DNA of 64,000 bases from JASJBU01 sp963790775 (GTDB lineage: Bacteria > Pseudomonadota > Gammaproteobacteria > Chromatiales > Chromatiaceae). The stretch covers positions 1 to 64,000 of the forward strand of contig CAWBPR010000022.1 of assembly GCA_963790775.1 (NCBI GenBank), read 5' to 3'. The position numbers and the translations under genes were made by a program. This document shows, piece after piece, positions 9,500 to 18,602 of this stretch; position 1 is the first letter of the stretch; every line of letters begins with the position of its first letter. The notes under the pieces were generated by a model. It was not told the origin of the DNA. It ran no database searches and saw only the letters and a list, made by a program, of their open reading frames with translations.

Positions 9500-12361
9500 A
9501 TGGAAACAGCAGGTACTCAGACAGATTTGACCGGGCTGCGGGTTTTTATCAGCTATCCACGCGGAGGTCTTGCCCACAGCTGGGCGCAGGCGATACAGCA
9601 GGAACTGGAAGCCAATGGGGTGGCTGTCGCCTGGCGTGACGAGGATGCCATAGCCGAAGGCGATCAAAACTGGTTAAAACGTATCGCAGAGGGGCTGGAG
9701 CGATGCGATGTCCTTGCCTATGTCTTGACCGATGAGAGAGAAACCAGCAGCTGGGTCACCCGGGAGCTACTAACCGCTCAGCAAAAGAACAAACCCATCG
9801 TTACCCTACGGGTCGAGCCGGTTTCACTGCCTCATATCATCAAGGAGACACAGCCGGTCGAGCACTGGGATGATCAGGCGGATACCCTGCAGCGCCTCGC
9901 CGATGCCCTGTTCCGGGAGTGGCGCAAGAGCCTCAAATACTCGACTCCACAACCGCAACCGCAGGATGTACCCAGCTTGCTCGACAGCCTGCAGCGGCAG
10001 CGGGAACTGAAATGGCTGGATGAGATCATCTATGTGGACTACTCCGACCGGGCTGACCTGTATACAGAGTTAGAGGCAGAGGAACAGCGGAGCCTTTCCC
10101 TGGAACGGGCCATGAAATCGGTGCGTATAGAGACCCACGCGGTACTCGAAGCCTTTGGCCAGCAAGCAATAACCCCCGATTCTCAGAAGCAGAAAACCTA
10201 TGCGGATGTGCTCCAGGCCTACCGTGAGCTGCAAACACGCCCGGTGCGACGGCTGGCGGTTTTGGGAGATCCGGGGGCAGGCAAGACGTTTTCTCTGGAG
10301 CGTATCGCCCTGGAGTACGCCAAGTCCGCAAAAGATAACCCAAGGCCCCCATTCCACTGCTGGTGCAGCTGGGGCGTTGGACGAGGGATGGGCAGTCCCT
10401 GGAGGCCTTTATCGAATCGGCCCTGGGGGATCTGGGCCGAAGATTTCGCCAAGCTCAGGGAACAGGGCAGGGCGATCCTGCTGCTCGACGCCATGAACGA
10501 GATCCCACCGGGCCAGCGCCGCCACAAGGCGCAGCAGATCCAGCACCTGGCCCAGGACGAGCGTTTCTCCAGCGTGCTGGTGAGCTGCCGGGCGCGGGAT
10601 TTGAGCAGACTTCCGGCTGCCATTCGATACCCTCACCCTGCAGCCCTTGACGCCCAGCAAAATCCGCGAGTTCCTCCAGCGGGTGCTGAGCCATCACCAC
10701 AGCCGGGATGCGACAGACAAGGCGGATGCCCGTTTCTGGCAGATCGCGGGTGGCAATAGGTAAAAGCAGCTTGGCAGGCCTGGGTAAAAGTAGGTGGCGG
10801 ATTCGATGCTTTCATTACCAGAGAAGAGGAGCATCAGGCATTTTTCGATCTTATTGGTATACAGAAGTGAGGGAAAATCTGCTCCGGAACCAGCGCAATC
10901 TCCTGCATCTGGCCAGCAATCCCTACTTGCTGCAGATCATGGCGGTTCTGCCGGAACTGTCCACGAACCGGGCCCAACTCTTCCGCGGCTTTTTGCAGGT
11001 GCTCTATGATCGGGAAAAGGATGCCAGGGAGCGACGTCAGGATGCTGCCTCGGTGCCCGATCAGTCCCATTGGATGGATGTCTTAGGAGGACTGGCTGAG
11101 TCGATGCAATTCGCCGGCGGGGCCCAGAGCGATGCAGGCGCCCAGACCGTCCTGCCGCGCCCCGACTGGCCCGCTTTATTGACCAAGGAATTGCTCAACT
11201 TCTCCCGTGATGCCAGCGTGCTGCAACTCACGGGTGACGATCTGCGCTTTACCCATCAATTGCTCCAGGAGTATCTGGCCGGCCGGGTTTTGGTCACTGC
11301 CAGTCAGGCTGACCCCTTGTCAGCGGGGCGTTATTGGCCGGAAAAGAATTGGTGGCAGGGCAGCGGTTGGGAGGTGGTGGCGGAAATCGCAGCCGAATCC
11401 CTGGAGGCGGATGAAATCGAGCCCTTCATCGTCTGGCTGGCGCGGGCCAATCCGGCTTTGGCCGCTGATATATGGGAGGCGCAGGACCGGCCAGTATTGG
11501 CTGATGCCACCCGGCAGGCCATTCATGACCAATGGTTTACCCGGATGACCGATATCGAACGTGTACCTCAGCCGAGCGCCCGAGCCGCGATTGGCACGGC
11601 GTTAGGCCGTTTTGAGCTGGATGATCGTCAAGGAATAGGTCTGGATGAGCAGGGACTGCCCGACATAGACTGGGTTGAGATCCAGTCAGGTCCCTTTCTG
11701 TATGGCGAGGGCGATGAGCAACAGCAGGTCCATCTCGAACGCTATTGCATCAGCCGCTATCCCATCACCAATGCTCAGTACCAGGCTTTCATTGATGCCG
11801 GGGGCTATGTCGAGGAGCGCTGGTGGCAGGGCCTGAAAAAGCCAAAAACAGTGAAAAAAATCACCTGGTACCAGACCAACCGGCCCAGGAGCGATGTGGA
11901 CTGGTACGAGGCGATGGCCTTCACCCGCTGGTTGGCAGCTCAACTCGACCAGTCCGTCCGGTTGCCCACCGAGCAGGAGTGGGAGAAGGCGGCGCGGGGC
12001 ACGGATGGTCGGGCCTATCCCTGGGGTGATGACTATCTGAATGGTTATGCCAATGTGATGGAGAGTGGCGAGGGAGGTGAATATCTGGGTGAAACCACAG
12101 CGGTGGGGCTCTATCCGCAAGGCGAATCCCCCTTTGGTGTGCGGGACCTGGCGGGGAATGTCTGGGAGTGGTGCTTGAACAAATACGAACATCCTGAGCA
12201 GATTCAGCCTGACACCAGTGACGATGAACGTGTGCTGCGCGGCGGCTCCTGGATCGGCAATCCAGAGTTTGCTCGCGCGGCCCACCGCCTCAGGAACTAT
12301 CCTGTCACCACGCGGCCGCTACAGGGGTTTTCGTGTTGTGTTGTCTGCCCCCATTTTCTGA
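9500..12361 (+). pseudogene. TIR-NACHT-lectin (FGE-like) DGR target, broken by indels
   Basis: Across several frames the locus encodes: a TIR domain (LRVFISYPRGG; Glu in SSWVTREL); a linker; a NACHT-type NTPase with Walker A GDPGAGKTF (near 10267), Walker B AILLLDAMNEIP and SVLVSCRARD; a helical arm (ENLLRNQRNLLHLASNPYLL); and an FGE-sulfatase/C-type-lectin domain (DIDWVEIQSGPF to GGSW). Frame changes lie near 10345 (-1), 10440 (+1), 10620 (+1), 10750 (-1), 10866 (-1) and 12310 (+1, in the variable repeat). They sum to zero and the 2862-nt span is an exact multiple of three, giving 953 residues. The family senses invaders and triggers TIR NAD+ cleavage. Either decayed or an error-rich assembly. 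Start chosen at METAGTQ, just before the TIR. Confidence 0.8.
12229..12350 (+). repeat. DGR variable repeat VR1
   Basis: 122 bp aligned to the 121-bp TR. The invariant left part CGTGTGCTGCGCGGCGGC and the 28-bp right part (AGGGGTTTT to TCTGCCC) are identical to the TR. Between them I count 15 substitutions, all at TR adenines, plus one inserted base near 12310. The insertion moves the TIR-NACHT-lectin gene out of the conserved ending GFRVVLSAPIF. The shared 3' block continues past the intended stop (CCATTTTCTGATTTCCTG), as in VR2 and VR3. Confidence 0.93.
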
Positions 12362-12375
12362 TTTCCTGTTCCCTG

Positions 12376-12409
12376 TTGACCGACGCGATAGCGGCGGTCA
12401 AATTTTTTT
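12376..12409 (+). terminator. Post-VR1 hairpin with GATA loop, T-run
   Basis: TTGACCGACGC-GATA-GCGGCGGTCAA folds with a single A-G mismatch and is followed by seven T. It can act as a rho-independent terminator. Its distance (25 bp) from VR1 matches that behind VR2 and VR3, and resembles the hairpin that DGR homing needs downstream of its target in phage BPP-1. Confidence 0.75.
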
Positions 12410-12421
12410 CTGTGTCTGGTT

Positions 12422-12534
12422 GTAGGTGCACCCCATGGGTGTTATCCATTTGATCCATGCATCAGAACATTTCGCGGGCATGGCCCGCTCCTACAGTTTA
12501 ATGAGGCGTTTGTAGGAGCGGGCCATGCCCGCGA
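12422..12534. repeat. REP cluster, three units
   Basis: Units at 12422-12444 (divergent, GTAGGTGCACC...), 12472-12494 (inverted consensus) and 12512-12534 (direct consensus, GTAG then GCGGGC-CAT-GCCCGC). Non-coding, between the TIR-NACHT gene and the TIR-MoxR operon. Confidence 0.85.
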
Positions 12535-12656
12535 TATCATCCAAGACCAGGGATTACACTTGCCTAACGAGAGCACCTATCGTTCAATACAAGAATCGGA
12601 AGCATATTGATCGAAGAATAACCACTTCAGCTCGTACAACAGAATCAAGAAAACGG

Positions 12657-13997
12657 ATGTCAACACTCAAACTCTTCATCAGTCACAGCTCGCGATTCGA
12701 CGATGTCGCGCAGAATCAGCTCGAGCCTGACCACAATTGGAAACTGTTGGAAGCAACCTGCAAAGAATTGAAGGATGTCTATAAAGATCGTATCGAAATC
12801 TTGGTGGACCAGGACAAACATGGCCTCTATCCGAGCTGCGACTGGGAGCAACGTCTTAACGAATGGCTGGCAGAGTGCCATGCTGCGATCATTCTGTTTT
12901 CCAAGCGCGCCCGCGAAACCTCTCAATGGGTGCGCAAAGAGGCCACTATCCTGAGCTGGCGACGGGAGATTGAAAAGGGTTTCAAGCTGATACCGGTGTT
13001 GTTGGAAGGTCAATGTGAGCCCGCCGATCTGGAACAGGATGTCTGGTCGACCCTACGGATTTTGGAAAGCCAGTGTAAACGCAGTGCATCGACCAGCCAG
13101 GAAATCATCGAGGCAGTTAAATCTGCACTAGGTGATCCTGAAGTATTTAAAACTCAGTGCCCGCAAACCCCTTACGAGCGGCTGGAATCCCTGGTCGGCA
13201 ATCTGTTACAGCAAGGTACCAACAAAACCAATCTGAGGGATGTATGGGAGCATCTGGAGGCCAGTGACACTAAGCCCCCATGGCATCCTGATGAAACTAA
13301 CCGATTCGCCGCCGCCTTGGCGCGCTATCTGCTGCGGGACAGTGAGAGCTGCCTGCTCAATTTCCGCCATGTGATCGACAAACTGCATCCCAATCCTGAA
13401 AAAGCGCGTGTGGAAGAGCTGCTAAAAGCCATCCGCTCTATCTGGGTCGATGCAAAAGCAGCCGGTCTTATCCCCGGCTCACGTGAACAACAGGGCATGG
13501 TGGCCATGAATGGTCAGCTGCTGTTCTTCAAAAACGAGTTACTGAGGACGAATCATTACACTCTCGATCGTTATCTGGAACGCGCCTGGCCGGAAACGGA
13601 CATGATCAAAGTCATTCCTGTCACAGGTTCGACCACCACAGAAAATATCAAAAAGGAAATTCGCAGCCATTTCAGTATGCAACAAGTGCCCATTCCAGAT
13701 GCGTTGGTGGATCAGTTGATCAATGATGATCCCAGCCACCTAATGGTTTATCTACAGGCCAATGAAAGCAATGGCGGTGTTCCTGATCCACGACTGTTGA
13801 ACAAACTGTCTGGTCTGAGAAAGACCTACAACAAAGTGATCATCATTTTTGGCACGGGCGATACACTTCCCGCCATATCGGAAGATAAGTTGATCGCAGT
13901 GGAACCGGCACTGGATTTGATCCATGAGGCAAGACAGTTCTACTACGAAATCCAGGCGCGCGAACTGCTCGATCGTAAGTACGGAAATCAACCATGA
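12657..13997 (+). CDS. TIR-domain effector, first gene of four-gene conflict operon
   Basis: 446 residues from the ATG at MSTLKLFISHSS; a longer in-frame start at 12525 would translate a REP unit and is rejected. Residues 1 to about 150 form a TIR domain (LFISHSSRF; IEILVDQDKHG; AAIILFSKRARETSQWVRKEA with the putative catalytic Glu). The C-terminal part (IKVIPVTGSTTTENIKKEI... KVIIIFGTGD) looks like a P-loop NTPase fold that has lost its GK[ST], perhaps an inactive STAND module; that is inference. The stop overlaps the MoxR start by ATGA. Likely role: NAD+-consuming or signalling effector gated by the MoxR and lectin proteins. Confidence 0.82.
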   Translation: MSTLKLFISHSSRFDDVAQNQLEPDHNWKLLEATCKELKDVYKDRIEILVDQDKHGLYPSCDWEQRLNEWLAECHAAIILFSKRARETSQWVRKEATILSWRREIEKGFKLIPVLLEGQCEPADLEQDVWSTLRILESQCKRSASTSQEIIEAVKSALGDPEVFKTQCPQTPYERLESLVGNLLQQGTNKTNLRDVWEHLEASDTKPPWHPDETNRFAAALARYLLRDSESCLLNFRHVIDKLHPNPEKARVEELLKAIRSIWVDAKAAGLIPGSREQQGMVAMNGQLLFFKNELLRTNHYTLDRYLERAWPETDMIKVIPVTGSTTTENIKKEIRSHFSMQQVPIPDALVDQLINDDPSHLMVYLQANESNGGVPDPRLLNKLSGLRKTYNKVIIIFGTGDTLPAISEDKLIAVEPALDLIHEARQFYYEIQARELLDRKYGNQP

Positions 13998-14962
13998 CCT
14001 ATATACCCAAACACTTCCTACTTCCCCGCGGTGGCGTGCTCAACCGCAACCTGCGGAAAAATGTGCAGGATCCTTATGTCTTCACCGATGAGATTGCCAT
14101 TGCGGTGGATGTGGCCTTTGCGACAAAACGGCCGTTGCTGGTAGCCGGCAAACCGGGCAGCGGCAAGAGCCGTCTGGCGGATGCCATCGCCGCTCTCAAA
14201 GGCTGGCATCTGCTCAGCAAGACCATGACCTCCCGTACCCGTCTGGAAGAGATGACGGTGGAGGTCGACCACTTGCGGCGCTTGCGCGATGCCCAGGGTG
14301 GAGAAAAAACCGTCCTTAAAGAGGATTGGGCCTATCACAATCCCGGGATCTACTGGTGGGCGCTGAACTATGCATCGGCCAAGTCGCGGGGGGCATCTGA
14401 TCCGAATGAAGCCAAGCGTTTGGGCATTGAGGTCGAATTTCCCGGTATCTACCGAAAACAACAAAACGGTGCCAACCACAGTGTGCTGCTGATCGATGAG
14501 ATCGACAAGGCGGAACCGGATCTGCCCAACGACCTGCTGGAACCCCTGGATCGGAAAAGTTTTGGTTTGCCGGATGGCAGTAAAATCGAGGTAGTCGAAG
14601 GTCTGGAGATGCTGACCATTATTACCACCAATCGCGAGCGAGAGCTCCCGCCAGCATTTCTGAGGCGCTGTGTGGGGTTGGTGTTGGAGGAACCAGATAC
14701 TCTGAAATTGATCAAGATCGCCCGCAAGCACTTTCCCAAAGCGGATAAGACCCGCATCGAAGCCCTTGCCAATCAGATGCTAAGGTATCGGGCTGATGCG
14801 AAAAGTGAGTCACTTCGCGCTCCCAGCACCAGTGAATTCCTCGATGCAGTGTGTGCCTGTGAAGCACTCGAGCGCGAGGGGTTTAAAATCGCCATCAGCC
14901 CTGAAGATGAAGTCTGGCAACAGATCGAACAGACCGTGCTCATAAAGCCTATCAAGGTCTGA
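13994..14962 (+). CDS. MoxR-type AAA+ ATPase
   Basis: 322 residues with Walker A GKPGSGKSRLADAIA (about residue 52), Walker B SVLLIDEIDKAEPDLPNDLLE (about 160), sensor I IITTNRERELPPAFLRRC and a C-terminal lid (RAPSTSEFLDAVCACEAL). MoxR ATPases usually pair with von Willebrand A-type partners to remodel client proteins. Here the next gene (TGATG overlap) supplies a vWA/SAV_2336-like partner and the previous one (ATGA overlap) a TIR effector, a layout like the MoxR-vWA ternary conflict systems. Not a metal-chelatase subunit: no chelatase partner is present. Confidence 0.9.
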   Translation: MTYIPKHFLLPRGGVLNRNLRKNVQDPYVFTDEIAIAVDVAFATKRPLLVAGKPGSGKSRLADAIAALKGWHLLSKTMTSRTRLEEMTVEVDHLRRLRDAQGGEKTVLKEDWAYHNPGIYWWALNYASAKSRGASDPNEAKRLGIEVEFPGIYRKQQNGANHSVLLIDEIDKAEPDLPNDLLEPLDRKSFGLPDGSKIEVVEGLEMLTIITTNRERELPPAFLRRCVGLVLEEPDTLKLIKIARKHFPKADKTRIEALANQMLRYRADAKSESLRAPSTSEFLDAVCACEALEREGFKIAISPEDEVWQQIEQTVLIKPIKV

Positions 14963-15996
14963 TGAGCTCAAAAAAGGTCAACAAGCCGGATGCAGGTGGT
15001 TGTAAGCACCAGGGTGAAATCCATCTGGGTGACATCATCACCGCTCTTACACAATTGCCTTGGCAAAACGAAGAGCAGGCGGCTGCGATCGTCCGCAGTC
15101 TTGGTTTTACCCTGAAAACCAAAACCTCGGAACAGACGTCCCGGACCATCATCGATACCAGCCGTTATCCGCGACGGGGTAGAACGACAAAGCCCCCGGC
15201 AGGAAACAAACCCAGAATTACCGCACCACCCCCGCCTCAGCCCCCGGTGGATCTGCCAACGAAAGTCCTTCAATCGGAACTGAAGCAGCTAACAGTGAGG
15301 GCGGCACCGCAAGCACCACAACCCGGATGGTTGAAACAGGAGAGTAAAAGGCTGGAAAGTGACGATACATCTCATCAACCCTTATCTCGGATATCGCTCT
15401 TTCCAGACCGAACCTGCCGGGGTATCCTCAGCGCTGCCTTGGCTACGAGACGGCTTGGCCATGAGATCGATGTGCGCCGACTGATCGAACAGTCGGTTCG
15501 CGGTCAGACCCCCTCAAACCTGCCTCGCCTCAAGAGTGGTACCCTTGAACGGGGCTGCCAGTTACTGTTGCACTTCAGCGACGGCATGGTGCCTTATTGG
15601 GAAGATCTGAAGGCACTGACGGCCCAGATCGGCAGTATCATGGGTGAGCGGCGGTTGCAGATATACGAGTTTACCGAGGCCCCCAAGGCGGCCCGTCGTT
15701 GGAATCCACCCTCATCCTTCCTTACCTGGCAGCCAGAGCAAGGCATACCAGTGCTGGTGGCGACGGATTTCGGTATCGCGGAGCGCGAATCCCGATCGAT
15801 TATCGAACAACGCTGGAGGCCCTTCATTCAGGCCTGTGAGGACAGCGGCAGTCCCTTGTTGATGCTGCTCCCCTGGCCGCAAAGCGCCTGGCCGGATTAT
15901 CTTGGCCGCTATCCCGAACTCATCCACTGGAACCCACACACCACCGCTGCCATGGTCCGCCGAGTGATCGGTATAGGCCATGAGGTGGTCAAATGA
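14962..15996 (+). CDS. SAV_2336/vWA-like partner protein
   Basis: 344 residues. A basic, Pro-rich, low-complexity N-terminal third (PPAGNKPRITAPPPPQPPVD) is followed by a globular C-terminal part. GCQLLLHFSDGMVPYWEDLKAL, with the following RRLQIYEF and GIPVLVATDFGIAERESRSI, resembles the vWA-like domain of SAV_2336-type proteins that accompany MoxR ATPases. A canonical MIDAS (DxSxS) is not present. It overlaps both neighbours (TGATG upstream, ATGA downstream), so the four proteins are probably made in fixed ratio. The family assignment is by pattern and moderate. Confidence 0.68.
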   Translation: MSSKKVNKPDAGGCKHQGEIHLGDIITALTQLPWQNEEQAAAIVRSLGFTLKTKTSEQTSRTIIDTSRYPRRGRTTKPPAGNKPRITAPPPPQPPVDLPTKVLQSELKQLTVRAAPQAPQPGWLKQESKRLESDDTSHQPLSRISLFPDRTCRGILSAALATRRLGHEIDVRRLIEQSVRGQTPSNLPRLKSGTLERGCQLLLHFSDGMVPYWEDLKALTAQIGSIMGERRLQIYEFTEAPKAARRWNPPSSFLTWQPEQGIPVLVATDFGIAERESRSIIEQRWRPFIQACEDSGSPLLMLLPWPQSAWPDYLGRYPELIHWNPHTTAAMVRRVIGIGHEVVK

Positions 15997-18431
15997 GCTG
16001 GCTGCAGCCCACGGAGTACGAACAGACGCTGCTCGATCAGGCTATCGATGAATTGCCTGTCGAGGTGGTGGAACTGGCCCGGCTGGTCTCCCTGGTTCCC
16101 CGAGTGGAACCCTTGTTGTTGCGTAACAGCCGTCTCGAGTTTCTGCCTGCAGCAGAGGCCGAGGTAGAATCCCTGCTCTGGTTCAGCAACCTGGTCAGCA
16201 TCCGCAGCACGCAAAACTTTCTTCTGCACCCGGGGGTGGCGCGGTTGCTTGCCAATGGCTTTGTGGATGCTGCCGATCCTGAAATCTCGCAGCAATTTGA
16301 GGCTGTCTGGCGTTTCAGTTGCGAACACACCGTCCACTGGAATCCACTGGACCGTCTGGAGCGAGACCTCCGATACTACGTTCTGATCAAGGATGCTCAG
16401 GCCATTCGGGAAGGACTGCAAGACATGCTGCGCAGGATCACCCAAGTGCCTTTGGAAGAAGCACGCCTCGATCTGGCCCGTTGGGCCAAGCGAAACCTAC
16501 CGTCGCTGATTGAGCCCCACACGGCCACTGAGGAAAGCCGTTTATTAGCTCAGTATGCCGGCATCGCTCTAGCCGACGCATCAACCTGGGTGGAGCTGAG
16601 TGAACCCACGCCCTTGCCAAAGTGGTTGGCAACAAACCTCCCCGAGCCAATTGGCGAGAGCCGCATCGGTCTACAGCTACGCTACGATGCGGACACCCAG
16701 CAACAGGTCCTGGAGTGCCTGGATGCCGAGGCGGCACCGATGACGCTGAAGCTTTCCAATCCCTTACCAGTTAAGGTCCATCTTCGCTGCGAAGGCAGGG
16801 GAGGGAAATGGGAGACCCTCAATCTCGGTAGCCGCATTATATTGTCGTCCGTATCGACCTCGATTCGCCTCACCACCCTGGAGGGTCTGCAGTATGAAAT
16901 CAAAGCCGAATCCATACTTCCGGTTGGCAATACGACGAAATCGGAAATACTAATACGTAAAATCTACCTGACCCACGTTGAGTCCGATACTGAGCAGGCC
17001 AAGAGGCTGGCTGATTGGCTGGCAGAACATCAGATCCAGGTGGAGCTTTTGTTGGAAAAGCCGGGTGATACAGGTCTTCCATGGGATCCTCATGACAAGA
17101 CCAGGCTACTACGGCTTTGGACTAGTGCCGCGCAGCGAGCATGGGGTAGCCGAAAGCCAGAGGAGATGGTCTCACCGGAGAGGAGCATTAAAGAGCAAAA
17201 GGATTCTGCAACTCTACCTGAACATTCACTTGGTGTAATACCGAGCATACTCTTACGAATAGAGGATGTGCCGCCACCCACCGGTTGGAATGACAATGCC
17301 AGGCTGCTCGACCTGTTCACATGGCAGCAACGTTCCGAGCAGGAAAACAGGGAAAGCCTGGAACAGATCAGCCGCTTTGTTTCCGGCGAAGCCCCGGAAC
17401 CGATTCCGCCTGACTCGGGTATCATGGAGGAAATCCAGTCATTGCTCGCAGAAATCGAAGACCCCGAAACATCGCCCCGCCGCCGTCTGGAGATCGGCGA
17501 CAAACTAGCGGAACTGGGTGACCCAAGGCCCGGAGTGGGGGTCTATGAAGTCGAGATCGATGATGAACAAGCAGACTCGTCAAGCGCAGCCACCTATGCC
17601 CCGCCAGTGCAAAGCCTGCTGGACGAGATCAACATCATCGAGACCCAGCCGAAACGCCGCCTGGCTATAGGTGATAAGCTGGCGAAGTTGGACGATCCAC
17701 GCCCTGGTGTGGGCCTGGATGCGCAGGGCCTGCCGGATATCTACTGGGTGGAGATCCCAGCCGGACAATTCATCTATGGCAAAGTTTCAGAACAACAGAA
17801 GCTCCACCTCGAACGATTCCAGGTCAGCCGCTACCCCATCACCAACAACCAGTACCAGTGCTTCATCGATGCCGGCGGTTACACTGAAGAGCGCTGGTGG
17901 CGGGACTTGAAAAAGCCGGAGCCGAAGAAATCCACCTGGGATCAGCCCAACCGGCCCAGGACCGATGTGGACTGGTACGAGGCGGTGGCCTTCACCCGCT
18001 GGCTGTCTGCCCAGTTGGGCCAAGACATCCGGTTACCCACCGAGCAGGAGTGGGAGAAGGCGGCGCGGGGCGAGGGTGGACGGAAGTACCCTTGGGGCGA
18101 TGACTATATCAACGGCTATGCCAATGTGGATGAAAGCCGCAATAAGGGTGAAAAACTGGGACAGACCACTGCAGTAGGGCTCTATCCCCAGGGACATAGC
18201 CCCTTTGGGGTATCAGACATGGCCGGCAATGTCTGGGAGTGGTGCCTGAATAAAGGTGAGCATCCGGAGCAAATCGAGCCCGACACCAGTGGTGATAGTC
18301 GTGTGCTGCGCGGCGGCTCCTGGTTCAGCCCTCCAGGGGATGCTCGCGCGGCCCTCCGCCTCTGGGGCTATCCTGTCAACCGAGGCGGCAGCAGGGGTTT
18401 TCGTGTTGTGTTGTCTGCCCCCATTTTCTGA
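15993..18431 (+). CDS. Large conflict protein with DGR-diversified lectin (FGE-like) C-terminus
   Basis: 812 residues. Residues 1 to about 300 are a helical region of unknown family. About 316-361 resembles a reduced TIR fold (IRKIYLTHVESDTEQAKRLA). Two tandem repeats follow (about 479-517 and 537-575; RRLEIGDKLAELGDPRPGVG and RRLAIGDKLAKLDDPRPGVG). The last 235 residues are an FGE-sulfatase/C-type-lectin domain (GLPDIYWVEIPAGQF, RLPTEQEWEKAARG, NVWEWCLN, RVLRGGSW, GFRVVLSAPIF). The cysteines of true formylglycine-generating enzyme are missing from the GGSW loop, so this is a binding domain. Its 3' end is VR2. Last gene of the TIR-MoxR operon (ATGA overlap), probably the variable sensor. Confidence 0.85.
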   Translation: MSWLQPTEYEQTLLDQAIDELPVEVVELARLVSLVPRVEPLLLRNSRLEFLPAAEAEVESLLWFSNLVSIRSTQNFLLHPGVARLLANGFVDAADPEISQQFEAVWRFSCEHTVHWNPLDRLERDLRYYVLIKDAQAIREGLQDMLRRITQVPLEEARLDLARWAKRNLPSLIEPHTATEESRLLAQYAGIALADASTWVELSEPTPLPKWLATNLPEPIGESRIGLQLRYDADTQQQVLECLDAEAAPMTLKLSNPLPVKVHLRCEGRGGKWETLNLGSRIILSSVSTSIRLTTLEGLQYEIKAESILPVGNTTKSEILIRKIYLTHVESDTEQAKRLADWLAEHQIQVELLLEKPGDTGLPWDPHDKTRLLRLWTSAAQRAWGSRKPEEMVSPERSIKEQKDSATLPEHSLGVIPSILLRIEDVPPPTGWNDNARLLDLFTWQQRSEQENRESLEQISRFVSGEAPEPIPPDSGIMEEIQSLLAEIEDPETSPRRRLEIGDKLAELGDPRPGVGVYEVEIDDEQADSSSAATYAPPVQSLLDEINIIETQPKRRLAIGDKLAKLDDPRPGVGLDAQGLPDIYWVEIPAGQFIYGKVSEQQKLHLERFQVSRYPITNNQYQCFIDAGGYTEERWWRDLKKPEPKKSTWDQPNRPRTDVDWYEAVAFTRWLSAQLGQDIRLPTEQEWEKAARGEGGRKYPWGDDYINGYANVDESRNKGEKLGQTTAVGLYPQGHSPFGVSDMAGNVWEWCLNKGEHPEQIEPDTSGDSRVLRGGSWFSPPGDARAALRLWGYPVNRGGSRGFRVVLSAPIF
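18300..18420 (+). repeat. DGR variable repeat VR2
   Basis: 121 bp, aligned to the TR without gaps. I count 19 substitutions, all at TR adenines, changing AAY/GAC/AGG/ATC codons (for example AAC to CTC twice, AAT to CCT, AGG to TGG). Flanks are identical to the TR up to TCTGCCC, after which VR2 continues CCATTTTCTGATT where the TR has ACATCTC. The reading frame is intact. Confidence 0.96.
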
Positions 18432-18445
18432 TTTCCTGTCCCTTG

Positions 18446-18480
18446 TTGACCGACGCGATAGCGGCGGTCGCGGTTTTTTT
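18446..18480 (+). terminator. Post-VR2 hairpin with GATA loop, T-run
   Basis: GACCGACGC-GATA-GCGGCGGTC followed by GCGG and a run of T. The stem-loop is nearly identical to that behind VR1. Probable terminator of the four-gene operon and probable DGR target hairpin. Confidence 0.78.
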
Positions 18481-18494
18481 TACGCCCCTCCCTT

Positions 18495-18572
18495 GTAGGA
18501 GCGGGCCATGCCCGCGAAAATGAGCGGCGTTTCAAACCGCATCCCTTATTCGCACCTGTGGGGTGCTCCTAC
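18495..18572. repeat. REP pair between VR2 gene and reverse transcriptase gene
   Basis: Consensus unit at 18495-18517 and an inverted divergent unit at 18550-18572 (GCACC-TGT-GGGGTGC core, ending CTCCTAC). Sits between the convergent VR2 gene and RT gene. Confidence 0.8.
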
Positions 18573-18602
18573 GGAGATTTGTTACCATCCTGATATGGTT
18601 GG

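Noticed and set aside
12525..12656. 44-residue N-terminal extension of the TIR protein
   Set aside because: It begins inside a REP unit and has no TIR similarity; MSTLKLFISHSS at 12657 is the natural start.
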